Of a stretch of DNA of 64,000 bases, positions 53,415 to 61,571 are shown piece by piece. Location: contig NZ_CP038639.1 of the NCBI RefSeq assembly GCF_004768545.1, positions 186,001 through 250,000 on the forward strand, written 5' to 3'. A program made the translations under genes and the position numbers. The stretch is from Cupriavidus oxalaticus (lineage in GTDB: Bacteria > Pseudomonadota > Gammaproteobacteria > Burkholderiales > Burkholderiaceae). Every line of letters begins with the position of its first letter. Positions within the stretch are counted from its first letter, which is position 1. The notes under the pieces were generated by a model that saw only the letters and a program-made list of their open reading frames with translations, was not told the DNA's origin and made no database searches.

Positions 53415-54452
53415 CTATCGGAACGCCGCGGTGGTGGCCGTTGCAGTCTTGAACGTCCATGAAATGCTTACTGGCTTGCCGGCGCGGGTCCCCGAGAATG
53501 AGGCCGTGTAGGTCTCACGATCAGCCAAAGGCGCGAGCGGAAGCAGGAAGGCCGCGTTGTTGCGCAGGTACTCGTCGGCAACACCGTTCGAGCCCTCCGC
53601 TTTTGCTGCAGGCGACACCAAAACTCGCGCGGCCACTTCGGCGCCATTGCTGGCGACAAGCTTGAAGTCAGTCACGGACAGAACCTCCGCGAGCGCGCCG
53701 TTGGCGTACACCATCAGAGGCCGGCCTGGTGTAGGCAGGTCCGGGGCGGGATTTGGCGACTCACCGGCGACGTTGACTTCTCCCTGCACACCGATGTCGC
53801 CGTCCGCCGGCACAGTGACGAAAGTTTCAGCGTCAAACTGCTGACCACCCCCATAGGGCACGCCGTCGGGAGTCGGGCTTGGCTGCGTGGCAGTGATCGT
53901 GCCAAAGTCCAGAACGCAATGGTTCAGGCCTAAGGCACCCGTTCCGCTATACCCAATCCCGATAGATTCCTGGTTGGTGACAAGGGACTGCAGGTGATAG
54001 ACCGTGTGATACCACTGGTCGACGCAGCCGATGCCAATCTCGCTGTCGTTCGGCCCCCTTGCCGCCCCCACGACTTCTGCCACCCACTGGGAGTCCCGGA
54101 CACCGGCCTTCTGCGCGCGCAGCAGTGGCGTGGCCTCATAGAAATGCTGAGAGCCGGCAGTTTGATCGTGCTGCGCCACGCTGTGTGCACTGAGATAGAT
54201 GGCGTGTGCCTGGGCAGTCGTGTCGAGCGCCGCGTCCTGCGCCAACAGCCCGACGCCAAGCTTCTGGCGCAAGGTGTTGATGCCCTTGAATAGTGCGAGG
54301 TGTCCAGAGCCTTGCGTGTAAGTTGGGTCGGACACGTTCATCCTGGGCGAAGCGGCCGCAGGAGCCGCAGGAGGCTGGGCGGGCGGTGGCGCGCTGCCAG
54401 TCGCCCAAGCCGGGCCGGCGCAGCACGCTGCGATGGCGAGGAATCTTCGCAT
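53415..54452 (-). CDS. CAP-domain secreted protein, copy 2
   Basis: A 345-aa secreted protein with a standard signal peptide (MRRFLAIAACCAGPAWATG), a short Pro linker and a CAP domain (FKGINTLRQKLGVGLLAQDAALDTTAQAHAIYLSAHSVAQHDQ). It ends in the same kind of beta domain as copy 1 (LSVTDFKLVASNGAEVAARVLVSPAAK). It lacks a lipobox. The first copy and this one share the ESPNPAPDL segment, so they come from a duplication. It lies 4 bases after the FlhC-like gene. Confidence 0.78.
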   Translation of the reverse strand: MRRFLAIAACCAGPAWATGSAPPPAQPPAAPAAASPRMNVSDPTYTQGSGHLALFKGINTLRQKLGVGLLAQDAALDTTAQAHAIYLSAHSVAQHDQTAGSQHFYEATPLLRAQKAGVRDSQWVAEVVGAARGPNDSEIGIGCVDQWYHTVYHLQSLVTNQESIGIGYSGTGALGLNHCVLDFGTITATQPSPTPDGVPYGGGQQFDAETFVTVPADGDIGVQGEVNVAGESPNPAPDLPTPGRPLMVYANGALAEVLSVTDFKLVASNGAEVAARVLVSPAAKAEGSNGVADEYLRNNAAFLLPLAPLADRETYTASFSGTRAGKPVSISWTFKTATATTAAFR

Positions 54453-54456
54453 AGGC

Positions 54457-55629
54457 TCAGTTCCGACGACCGCCACGAGAGGGTGTCAACGTCCCGTTGC
54501 AGCAAGGGCAAAGGAACGACTGCGAGAGCTCGATCTTGGCAGAGGAGTTTGATGCGAGATAAGGAGTCCCGCACCTGCGGCAGGACCAGACCGCAAGTTC
54601 CTCATTCATCGACATCGAGCGAGCCAGATGCAGGGAACGCTCGGCCGGAACCTTGCAATCGTCCGCAAAGAAGGCCCGATGGATGTCAAGCGTTGCGACG
54701 AAGCTCTCCGGTGTCGTAACGTCACAGCCGATCGCGGAACGAAACAGCCAGATCTGGAAAGTGGCCTGGACGCGACGCTGCGGGGAATCGAGATACCACA
54801 TCAACGACGCAGGAGGTTGGCCCGAGGGCGAGGACTTCCCGTGTATCCGTTGGTAGGTCTTCCTCGTATGTTCAATGCTGGCGTTGAACAGCGAACAAAC
54901 GCTCATGGCGCGACAGCTAAAGGACAGAAACGCTTCGAACAGAGCGTCGCGCTCAAAAGTCTCCAGGCGGAACTTACCCCATGCCCCCGAGTGGGGCAGG
55001 CGGTCCGAGCGAAGCGGCGAGGTTTCCATCAGGTAGTGGGCGATCATTTCACGCGAGAGGCGGCCGGTGTGGGTCTCCAGCCAGAACATCTCATCCGCAA
55101 AGCGCCAGTGGAATAGCGGAATCAGACGTTCCGTCATGGCCACGTCGAGTTCGTGTTGTGGAACGGAGCGCAGGTACGCCGCCAGCTCGTTGGAGATGCC
55201 GATCAGCGGTGGCGCCAGCACGGACATGTTCAGGAGGTCGTACACAGCGTTGATGTACGAACGGTTGGTATGCTCGAGCGCCAGTCTGTCCACCACGGAT
55301 AGGCTGGGAGGCACCATTGACTTGAGACGTTCCATCGTGACCGTCGGCATCCTGCCCTCAATGAAGGAGCGCCAATCCTCAACGGTCGTGAGCGTAGGTG
55401 CGTAAGCAAGGAATGGCGTCCCCAATACCTTCGACGACTGGCCGATATTTTCACGAAGCGACCGAAGGTTTTCGCTGGAGACCCTGAAAACGTTCTCCAG
55501 CGTCGGATGCACCGATACCGTGTTCAGGACGTAGTTGCTGATCCGGAGATTCGCGGTGAGCACGCGATCTCGCACCCAGGCCGGCAGAACGAATTGCTCA
55601 AAGATGGAACGGGTAGGCGTGGATTGCAT
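54457..55629 (-). CDS. FlhC-like zinc regulator
   Basis: A 390-aa soluble protein. The N-terminal 250 residues are helical and unfamiliar. The last 120 resemble FlhC, the flagellar master activator subunit: IWLFRSAIGCDVTTPESFVATLDIHRAFFADDC, then MNEELAVWSCRRCGTPYLAS and FLCPCCNG, giving two CxxC pairs for zinc. ATG 55629 lies 1 base after the coiled-coil gene. It probably acts as a transcription regulator of plasmid functions. The N-terminal part is not found in FlhC. Confidence 0.6.
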   Translation of the reverse strand: MQSTPTRSIFEQFVLPAWVRDRVLTANLRISNYVLNTVSVHPTLENVFRVSSENLRSLRENIGQSSKVLGTPFLAYAPTLTTVEDWRSFIEGRMPTVTMERLKSMVPPSLSVVDRLALEHTNRSYINAVYDLLNMSVLAPPLIGISNELAAYLRSVPQHELDVAMTERLIPLFHWRFADEMFWLETHTGRLSREMIAHYLMETSPLRSDRLPHSGAWGKFRLETFERDALFEAFLSFSCRAMSVCSLFNASIEHTRKTYQRIHGKSSPSGQPPASLMWYLDSPQRRVQATFQIWLFRSAIGCDVTTPESFVATLDIHRAFFADDCKVPAERSLHLARSMSMNEELAVWSCRRCGTPYLASNSSAKIELSQSFLCPCCNGTLTPSRGGRRN

Positions 55630-55630
55630 G

Positions 55631-56797
55631 TCAGGCTCCGGTGATAGCGACCAGCTCGTTGTGGAAAGCCTCGGCGCTGCGGCGCAAGGACAACAGTGCG
55701 GCGCCGTGCTCCTTTGCCTTGATCGCCTTGACGGAGCTTCGAAGCTTCGCGAGGGCATCATCAAGATCGGCCTTCAGGCCGTCGATGCGCAGCGCCAGGC
55801 TTCTTGAATCTGCCTCCTTCGCCTCGTGTTGCTCAAGTTCGGCGTTGACCTCTGCCAGCCGTCGCTCAGCATCCTTGACTTGCGCCTTCGTGGCATCCAG
55901 CTTGCTGCTTTCGCCGATGACGGCGTCGGCGAGGTTCTTGTATTCAACGGGAACGACTTCTACCTTCACTTCCCTCACCACCTCCCGGATCTTTGACTCG
56001 GCCAATGCCTTTTGCAAAGCCTGGCGCTCGTCGTTCAATCTCTTGATGGAGAGCTGCAGGCTGTCCATTGCGTGCTGCTGGGACGTGAGTGCGCCAGAAG
56101 TTCGATCCAGTTGCTCTTTCTGCGCAGCATTAAGCGCGTCTGCAGAGTTCATTTGCTCACGCATGTGGCGCATCTGGGCTTCGAGATCGCGCTGGCGCTC
56201 CAGACTCTCGTTCAGTTGCTCTTCCGCGGCTTCCAGCGTGGCCATGACGTGATTGAGGTCCTGATGCGTGCGTCGAGTCCACTCGATATAAGGCAGGATC
56301 TCCTTGCGCGAATAGGATTCATCGTTTTTGCGCGCGTCGATGAACCGCTGTACTTCGTCGTTAGTGATGTCCGAACGCTTGAGGATCGTCAGTTCGCCAA
56401 GATTCAGAAACGTCAAGGCGTCGTGGTTCTCTGAGAAGTGATGAAATGCCTGCAGATACTTGATTACCGAGGCGCGTGAAATGCGCATGCCCCTGACGGC
56501 GAGGGCGTACAGACTGTCATCGGCTTCCTGGCGGGCGCGCGGCGTGTCGCCCAATCGCTTTTGCACGCACGTTAGGATCGAGTGGTAGATCTGGAATAGC
56601 CGAGACCCGATGGCGGTGTGTTCGGCCAGGATGCGTTTCCGGGAGAGCTCGATCTCCTGCGCTGCCTGCACGATACGCCCGATGGCGCCGGCGTCGATGA
56701 AGTGACCCAGTTGCTGGGTCACCAGTTCGCGCATAGCGTTTGGCGACTTTGGATCGACCAGATTGAATTCGCGACTTTCTTCTTCTTTCTTCTTCAT
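55631..56797 (-). CDS. Coiled-coil protein, partner of FlhC-like regulator
   Basis: A 388-aa protein. Residues 20-160 are a folded N-terminal region (AIGRIVQAAQEIELSRKRILAEHTAIGSRLFQIYH...). Residues 185-340 are a long coiled-coil (LEAAEEQLNESLERQRDLEAQMRHMREQM), and a short helix follows. It resembles KfrA-type plasmid proteins in layout only. It is probably co-transcribed with the FlhC-like gene, and might be its FlhD-like or structural partner. Confidence 0.6.
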   Translation of the reverse strand: MKKKEEESREFNLVDPKSPNAMRELVTQQLGHFIDAGAIGRIVQAAQEIELSRKRILAEHTAIGSRLFQIYHSILTCVQKRLGDTPRARQEADDSLYALAVRGMRISRASVIKYLQAFHHFSENHDALTFLNLGELTILKRSDITNDEVQRFIDARKNDESYSRKEILPYIEWTRRTHQDLNHVMATLEAAEEQLNESLERQRDLEAQMRHMREQMNSADALNAAQKEQLDRTSGALTSQQHAMDSLQLSIKRLNDERQALQKALAESKIREVVREVKVEVVPVEYKNLADAVIGESSKLDATKAQVKDAERRLAEVNAELEQHEAKEADSRSLALRIDGLKADLDDALAKLRSSVKAIKAKEHGAALLSLRRSAEAFHNELVAITGA

Positions 56798-56941
56798 TGT
56801 TTGCCCCTACGGAATAGTGTTGTGGCCCCGGTGATCGCGGCAGCCACTTCAACTTACACGGTAGAAGCACATGTCAAGCAGACAACGGATGCAGCGATCT
56901 TGGGTCGGAAGCATATGCCGATGTCGAGTACTTAACGGAAT

Positions 56942-57160
56942 CGAAAGCTAGGAAAAAACAGCCCGCTTTCGAAAGTCAAGTTCGAATCAGTAGTGCTTCG
57001 CTGTGCTTTTTATCGACTTGCACCATCCGAATTTAAGATAACACCCCCTTCAGATGGGGATGGTTGTATAGACAAGTGGCCCCCTCTGACGGGAGCTATG
57101 CGAGGAACATGTTCCTTTCGAAATTGCGAAAGCGCGGGATTTTGACTAGTGATTCGAAGG
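56942..57160. promoter_or_regulatory. Conserved palindromic control module, copy 2
   Basis: The 680-bp gap 56798-57477 holds no convincing gene. It carries CGAAAGCTAGG (from 56941), CTTTCGAAAG, the palindrome AGGAACATGTTCCT (57103-57116), then GCGAA and TTCGAAGG. These are the same elements, in the same order, as at 35639-35790. The gap lies upstream of the single-strand DNA module, so it probably contains its promoter and an operator shared with the transfer operons. Confidence 0.65.
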
Positions 57161-57460
57161 CGAGGCGCGATGCAACAGCGCGCTGCTTGTCATGCATTGA
57201 CGAGCCGTGTAGAGTGCAGACACCTCTAGCGTCTTTGACGCATCGACTCGGCGGTTAGATTGCACTGACATTCCGCTTGGGCTGCACAGGCCCATTTGGC
57301 GGTCCGCCCCATTCCATTTATTGCCGCATTCGGGCAGCGTCCTTACGACATGCATGGCATGTCGCAAGCGCGTTGCCGTTGTAAGCGCGCCTCATTGGAT
57401 TCCTTGCTCTTCAGAGCATCGAATAATCGCCTGGCATCCGTCCAGGAAATCCCTTTGACT

Positions 57461-57476
57461 GTTTCTCGTGAGAAAC
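57461..57476 (+). promoter_or_regulatory. Hairpin covering start region
   Basis: GTTTCTCGTGAGAAAC is a perfect 16-base palindrome that ends one base before the ATG at 57478. The purine-rich GAGAAA that would serve as ribosome site is inside it. It is one of four leaders in this operon in which the ribosome site is part of an inverted repeat. Confidence 0.55.
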
Positions 57477-57477
57477 C

Positions 57478-57786
57478 ATGGAATCCTTTGCCAATAACCT
57501 GATCAAGCGCCCGCTCAAGCTCTTCGCCTTTTGCATGGCGCTGTATCTGGCTTCTCAGTCCTTCATCGTCGGTGTGTTTGTTGCCGCAGTCGCGTTCTTC
57601 TACTTGAAGGAGAAGGCGATTCAGTGGAGCAGGGCAGTACCGGCCGCGCCGAAGGTCTCGATGCCGGAGCACAACTCCGCGCCGAAGCCATCGCCTGACC
57701 AACCCGCGGAGCCTTCTGAGCAGAAGTACGAGCGCTCAGCAGTTGTGACGCCAATCCGTCGTACCGGAACGCACGATCGTTCCTAG
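57478..57786 (+). CDS. Small membrane protein
   Basis: A 102-aa protein with two adjoining hydrophobic segments (LKLFAFCMALYLASQSF and IVGVFVAAVAFFYLKE) and a Pro/Glu-rich soluble tail. No family is recognised. It is the first gene of the single-strand DNA module, with a palindrome over its start. The next leader begins 7 bases after its stop. Confidence 0.6.
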   Translation: MESFANNLIKRPLKLFAFCMALYLASQSFIVGVFVAAVAFFYLKEKAIQWSRAVPAAPKVSMPEHNSAPKPSPDQPAEPSEQKYERSAVVTPIRRTGTHDRS

Positions 57787-57792
57787 CCTCTA

Positions 57793-57883
57793 GCCGCCCA
57801 ATCTCGTGGGCGGCCCTATTCCACCTGTCACGGGTACTCGCTACCCGCCGACAGGTGGGTCTCCGGGTGCCTGTCCGGAGACC
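57793..57883 (+). promoter_or_regulatory. Three-hairpin leader
   Basis: Three hairpins follow each other: GCCGCCCA/TGGGCGGC (57793-57814), CCACCTGTC/GACAGGTGG with an inner GGGTA/TACCC (57821-57858), and GGTCTCCGG/CCGGAGACC (57858-57883). The last one contains the GGAG that should serve the ATG at 57887. Such a structure would block translation unless opened. Confidence 0.6.
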
Positions 57884-57886
57884 ATC

Positions 57887-58315
57887 ATGGAATCAACGAC
57901 AGCAGGATGGCAGCTGGACTTCTTTGGTGAAGCTGCCGCCATCGTTCTCCCCCCTCCCAAGGTCGACCCATTACCAGACCCTTCGCTCTGGAGCGAATCG
58001 GTAAGAGAAGGGATGGTCGACGCCTTGATCAGCCTGGCCTGCGACAGTCGCCGCGGCGACAACATGCCGGAATCGCTGATTGACTGCGCTGAGCTGCTTC
58101 GCGCCCGTATCAAGAACAAGCCACTGGAACTGGAGGAGTACTCCATGACTTTGGGCTGGATCTTTGGATACTGGGATGGCGCACTTCCCTATACCTATGT
58201 CTGTGCAGTCTGCGGGGTTAGCCCGGAAGTCTTGCAGGACGTGATTCTCAACAATGCCCGCCTGCGTGCCGACCTCGATGGAGTGAAGCGCATGTGCTGC
58301 GGGTCTCTTCTTTGA
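57887..58315 (+). CDS. Hypothetical protein, 142 aa
   Basis: A soluble protein starting MESTTAGWQLDFFGEAAAIV. A helical middle (SVREGMVDALISLACDSRRGDN) and a C-terminal segment with paired cysteines (YTYVCAVCGVSPEVLQDVIL ... MCCGSLL) follow. No family is recognised. ATG 57887 is chosen since it follows the GGAG in the leader hairpin; the frame upstream runs through the hairpins. It is followed by the next gene after 8 bases. Confidence 0.6.
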   Translation: MESTTAGWQLDFFGEAAAIVLPPPKVDPLPDPSLWSESVREGMVDALISLACDSRRGDNMPESLIDCAELLRARIKNKPLELEEYSMTLGWIFGYWDGALPYTYVCAVCGVSPEVLQDVILNNARLRADLDGVKRMCCGSLL

Positions 58316-58323
58316 GCCAAACC

Positions 58324-59112
58324 ATGACACTGTTCCAGGTCATCAAGCAAGCGGCTGCCGCCATCATGGGCCAGCCGGCAGCGCCGTCCCCGCCCAAGGA
58401 TGAAGTGCCGGTGGGCACTGGCGCAGACAACGAGTACCAGATCCTGATCAATGGTGTGCCGAATCTGTTTCGCGACGAAGGCGACCATGTGGTTCACTTT
58501 ATTGCCGTCTTCGATAGCCAGATTCAGCATACGACTTATGGCGACAAGGTCCTGCCGGAAGTCGTTCCGCGCTGGAGCAAGCTCGACCGGCACGAGGGCG
58601 ATGGCGTAACGCCCCAGTCCGTGGCCGAATCTGTCATGCGTCAGGCGGAAGACCGCCTGCCAGTGGCAGCGCCTGCAGCAGCCCAGGACAACCCGGCCGA
58701 GTCGCGGCAATCAGGACACGCTGACCGTCAGATGCCGCACCGCGCACCCACAAAGTCGGCGGAGGCCCGTCAAGAAGGGCATGCCTCCCGGTCCAACTAC
58801 ACGGTCGGTACCCTGATCGAGTGGGGCGAAATGGAATTCCCGAATCGGAAGCCTGGCGGCAGGGCGACGTACACATCCTTTGCGGTCAAGCTGGACACTA
58901 GTGCCGGTGAGAAGACGCTGCAAGGTGAAGGTCTGAAAGACGCCCTGGCTGACGTCGCTTGTAACATCGGCGACCGCGTAGGCATTAAGCGATTGCACAA
59001 GGAGAAGGTGCCAGCCTTCCACCATGGGACCGGGCGCCCAATTCTGGACCCTGCCACCGGCGAACAAAAGCTTTGGGACCGGTGGGTCTGGCAAGTGAAC
59101 CGCATTCATTGA
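58324..59112 (+). CDS. Unknown protein with C-terminal beta domain
   Basis: A 262-aa protein. Residues 1-100 are a small domain (DNEYQILINGVPNLFRDEGDHVVHFIAVFD), the middle is a polar linker, and residues 155-260 form a beta-rich domain (YTVGTLIEWGEMEFPNRKPGGRATYTSFAVKLDT...KDALADVACNIGDRVGIKRL). The last domain recalls the small nucleic-acid-related C-terminal domains of plasmid TraC/KfrB-type proteins, but I cannot fix the family. It precedes ssb by 12 bases. Confidence 0.55.
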   Translation: MTLFQVIKQAAAAIMGQPAAPSPPKDEVPVGTGADNEYQILINGVPNLFRDEGDHVVHFIAVFDSQIQHTTYGDKVLPEVVPRWSKLDRHEGDGVTPQSVAESVMRQAEDRLPVAAPAAAQDNPAESRQSGHADRQMPHRAPTKSAEARQEGHASRSNYTVGTLIEWGEMEFPNRKPGGRATYTSFAVKLDTSAGEKTLQGEGLKDALADVACNIGDRVGIKRLHKEKVPAFHHGTGRPILDPATGEQKLWDRWVWQVNRIH

Positions 59113-59124
59113 CAAGGAACCAAC

Positions 59125-59691
59125 ATGGCATCCGTAAACAAAGTGATTCTCGTCGGCAACCTCGGAGCTGACCCCGAAGTCCGGTACCTGCCCAGTGGCG
59201 ACGCTGTGGCAAATCTTCGCATCGCTACCACCGATCGGTACAAGGACAAGCAGAGTGGCGAGATGAAGGAAGCCACTGAGTGGCACCGCGTCTCGATGTT
59301 CGGAAAGCTGGCAGAGATTGCTGGCCAGTACCTGCGCAAGGGCTCGTCGGTCTATATCGAGGGCCGCATTCGTACGCGCAAGTGGCAGGACCAGTCCGGC
59401 CAGGACAAGTACAGCACCGAGATCGTCGCAGATCAGATGCAAATGCTTGGCGGTCGCGGAGGTGCCAGCGATGGCGATAGCGATTCCGGCACGGATCGCT
59501 CGGCGTCGCAGCAAAGTCCTGACAGCGCGCAGCGGTCGGCCCCGACGGGGCAACGCCAGCCGCCCGCGCGTCGGCAGCCTGCACAGGCGCCGTCGAATGG
59601 CTTCGGAGATTTCGACGACGATATACCGTTCCGCCAACCGGCAGCGCTCGATGGGATTCCGTTCCGCTATGACGGCGCACCGATGTATTGA
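59125..59691 (+). CDS. ssb: Single-stranded DNA-binding protein
   Basis: A 188-aa SSB. The OB fold is complete ([81 protein letters not shown]). A Gln/Pro-rich tail follows. The usual acidic DDDIPF end is there, but 19 more residues follow it, so the partner-binding tip is internal. It likely coats incoming single-stranded plasmid DNA. AAGGA is well placed. Confidence 0.93.
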   Translation: MASVNKVILVGNLGADPEVRYLPSGDAVANLRIATTDRYKDKQSGEMKEATEWHRVSMFGKLAEIAGQYLRKGSSVYIEGRIRTRKWQDQSGQDKYSTEIVADQMQMLGGRGGASDGDSDSGTDRSASQQSPDSAQRSAPTGQRQPPARRQPAQAPSNGFGDFDDDIPFRQPAALDGIPFRYDGAPMY

Positions 59692-59724
59692 CGTGTAGTT
59701 GATCGCAATACCCGTCTTAACTGT

Positions 59725-59899
59725 CTGCTACCGGGGCCACCGGTAGCAGCAGTCACTCTTCTCCAGGCCGCCCGGCCATTCCCTCCTCCGTTTGCGCGAA
59801 CGTGATGCTGAAAAGACCTTCTGGCTTCTGCCGGGATGTCTTTTGAGCAAGCGTACCTTCGCCTGTCACAGGCATCGACAAACCTACTCCACCTGGAGT
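59725..59899 (+). promoter_or_regulatory. Structured leader of primase gene
   Basis: The 215-bp gap after ssb holds CTGCTACCGG/CCGGTAGCAG (59725-59749), AAAAGAC/GTCTTTT (59811-59844) and ACTCCA/TGGAGT (59886-59899). The last contains the GGAG for the ATG at 59907. The first could be an ssb RNA 3' end. It resembles the leaders at 57793 and 61026. Confidence 0.55.
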
Positions 59900-59906
59900 C
59901 CATCCC

Positions 59907-60989
59907 ATGAAGCTGAAAGACCTTAGTGAAATTGTTGCAGACTGGTCGTCCGATCAATGGGACGCCCTCGTAGAGCAGTACTTGCCGGCATCGGCTCTTA
60001 CCGACGCCTTCTGGCGTGGCCGCCCTGGACCGTGTCCGATGTGTGGTGGGCATGATCGATTCACCTACACCCGCAAGCGGAATCGCGGCGACTGGGTATG
60101 CCGAAAGTGCAACGACGGGAGCCCTGCTGGCGGCGACGGCCTTGAGCTTGTCCGCCGGTACACCGACATGTCGTACTTGGAGCTGAAGTGCCGGCTGAAC
60201 GGCCAGTCCATTGATCCCGTTCCTGTCGTCGCCCATAGGCCGCGGCCATCAAGACGAGAGTCTATGAGTCCCGCAGATCTGTTGCGCTGCGTGATGAAGC
60301 AAGTCGATTCGTCGAGGCCGCTGACGGCGGGCGACCACGGTATGCGTTACCTGGCTGCCCGTGTTCCTGGCTTATGCGCACCACTGCCACAGGGGTTGCG
60401 ACTGGCCACACAGGAGTACTGGCATGAGAAGGAGATCGTAGGTCGGTATCCCACGATCGTTGCTGAGTACCGTCTACCAGACGGAAGGATTGCGACGGTT
60501 CACCGGACTTCACTGGATCCCCACAAGCCTGAGAAGGCACTGGTCATTTCGAAGGACGGCGAGATCCTACCCTCGAAGCGAAACTACCTGACAGCGTTGC
60601 CGCTTGATGGTGGGGCAGTGCGCTTGATGTCACCGCGTAAGGGGGAAATCGGCGTCGCCGAAGGCCTCGAGAGTGCGTATGCCGCATACATGCTGTTCCG
60701 CGTGCCGACTTGGTTCTGTCTGAACCGCGTCGAGCTGAGCAGATTCGTGGTGCCAGATGGCTTGGGCATCCATACCGTGCACATCTTTGCGGACTTCGAC
60801 AAGGTCGACGCAAAGACGGGCAAGTCCCCCGGGATGGCCGACGCACTGACGTTGCAGAAGCGGTTGCGTGCGGCCGGCTTCAACGCTGTGCTGCATCGAC
60901 CGAAGGTCCGGGGTACTGATTTTTGTGATCAATGGCGAACGGAGTACCAGCTTCGCCAGATGTCCCTACGGGCTGCCGTCGCAGCCTGA
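59907..60989 (+). CDS. Primase-type protein: zinc finger and Toprim
   Basis: A 360-aa protein. The N-terminal zinc finger (GPCPMCGGHDRFTYTRKRNRGDWVCRKC) matches primase-helicase proteins. A linker and a Toprim-type domain follow (GEIGVAEGLESAYAAYML... with acidic TVHIFADFDKVDAKTGKSPGMADALTL). The order matches plasmid and phage primases lacking a helicase part. It should make primers on single-stranded DNA after transfer. Confidence 0.85.
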   Translation: MKLKDLSEIVADWSSDQWDALVEQYLPASALTDAFWRGRPGPCPMCGGHDRFTYTRKRNRGDWVCRKCNDGSPAGGDGLELVRRYTDMSYLELKCRLNGQSIDPVPVVAHRPRPSRRESMSPADLLRCVMKQVDSSRPLTAGDHGMRYLAARVPGLCAPLPQGLRLATQEYWHEKEIVGRYPTIVAEYRLPDGRIATVHRTSLDPHKPEKALVISKDGEILPSKRNYLTALPLDGGAVRLMSPRKGEIGVAEGLESAYAAYMLFRVPTWFCLNRVELSRFVVPDGLGIHTVHIFADFDKVDAKTGKSPGMADALTLQKRLRAAGFNAVLHRPKVRGTDFCDQWRTEYQLRQMSLRAAVAA

Positions 60990-61025
60990 CCTTTCCGCCA
61001 CCGCCTGGTGGCATCACTTTTCAAC

Positions 61026-61087
61026 CTCTGCCCTGTGGGACCGACCCACAGGGGCGGAGTCCCCCATGTGGCAGGTCTCTCTGGAGA
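61026..61087 (+). promoter_or_regulatory. Hairpin leader before small gene
   Basis: CTCTGCCCTGTGGG pairs with CCCACAGGGGCGGAG (61026-61059), preceded by CCACC/GGTGG near 61003. TCTC-tctG-GAGA at 61076-61087 includes the GGAG ribosome site of the ATG at 61093. The arrangement repeats that of the leader at 57793. Confidence 0.5.
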
Positions 61088-61092
61088 ATGCA

Positions 61093-61299
61093 ATGCCGCA
61101 GAAGGGCTTCACCATGATCGTCAATAAGCTGCACATTCACGCTATGCGCAGCACGCCGAACCGTGACGTGCAGGCTGGCCAGTCGGAGGCCCAGTTCTTC
61201 CACATCTATCGCCGCGACGACGCTGGCCGGATGGTGTTGGTAGAACGCAGCCTGTCTCTCGATTCTGCATTCGATTTCTGCTTGCCGACGCTGCACTAA
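61093..61299 (+). CDS. Small hypothetical protein, 68 aa
   Basis: The frame MPQKGFTMIVNKLHIHAMRS... ends in FDFCLPTLH. GGAG sits 6 bases before the ATG at 61093. It looks like a small beta/alpha protein (FFHIYRRDDAGRMVLVERSLSLD). Starts at 61066 or 61114 are possible. It ends the operon just before a strong terminator. No family is recognised. Confidence 0.6.
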   Translation: MPQKGFTMIVNKLHIHAMRSTPNRDVQAGQSEAQFFHIYRRDDAGRMVLVERSLSLDSAFDFCLPTLH

Positions 61300-61320
61300 T
61301 CCGGCCTTCCCCTTAACGAC

Positions 61321-61347
61321 AAAGCCCAGCATATTGCTGGGCTTTTT
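61321..61347. terminator. Intrinsic terminator between convergent operons
   Basis: AAAGCCCAGC, a 5-base loop and GCTGGGCTTTTTT form a clear terminator, with U runs for the plus strand and a shorter one for the minus strand. It ends the single-strand DNA operon and the leftward parM set. Confidence 0.92.
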
Positions 61348-61376
61348 TCGTTTGCGGCGCGTTGCTGGCTACGGGG

Positions 61377-61508
61377 TCAGCCTGCCTTGCGCGCCTTGAC
61401 GCCGCGATAGTAGTACACTACCCCCTCGATGACGCAGTAGCAGATCACGACTGCGAATACAAATCGGTTGATGTCGTGGTTGGTCGAAAGATAGTCGAAG
61501 AATGTCAT
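61377..61508 (-). CDS. Small membrane protein, 43 aa
   Basis: A frame MTFFDYLSTNHDINRFVFAV, then VICYCVIEGVVYYYRGVKARKAG, has one membrane helix and a basic end. The ATG at 61508 has a good GGAGAAA before it; the longer frame to 61562 overlaps non-coding DNA. It follows the parM set and ends near the terminator. Confidence 0.55.
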   Translation of the reverse strand: MTFFDYLSTNHDINRFVFAVVICYCVIEGVVYYYRGVKARKAG

Positions 61509-61571
61509 GTCCGTTTCTCCTGAAAGTTTGTTGCAGCTTGCCACACAAGAGGACGATGTCAAGCCATCGGC

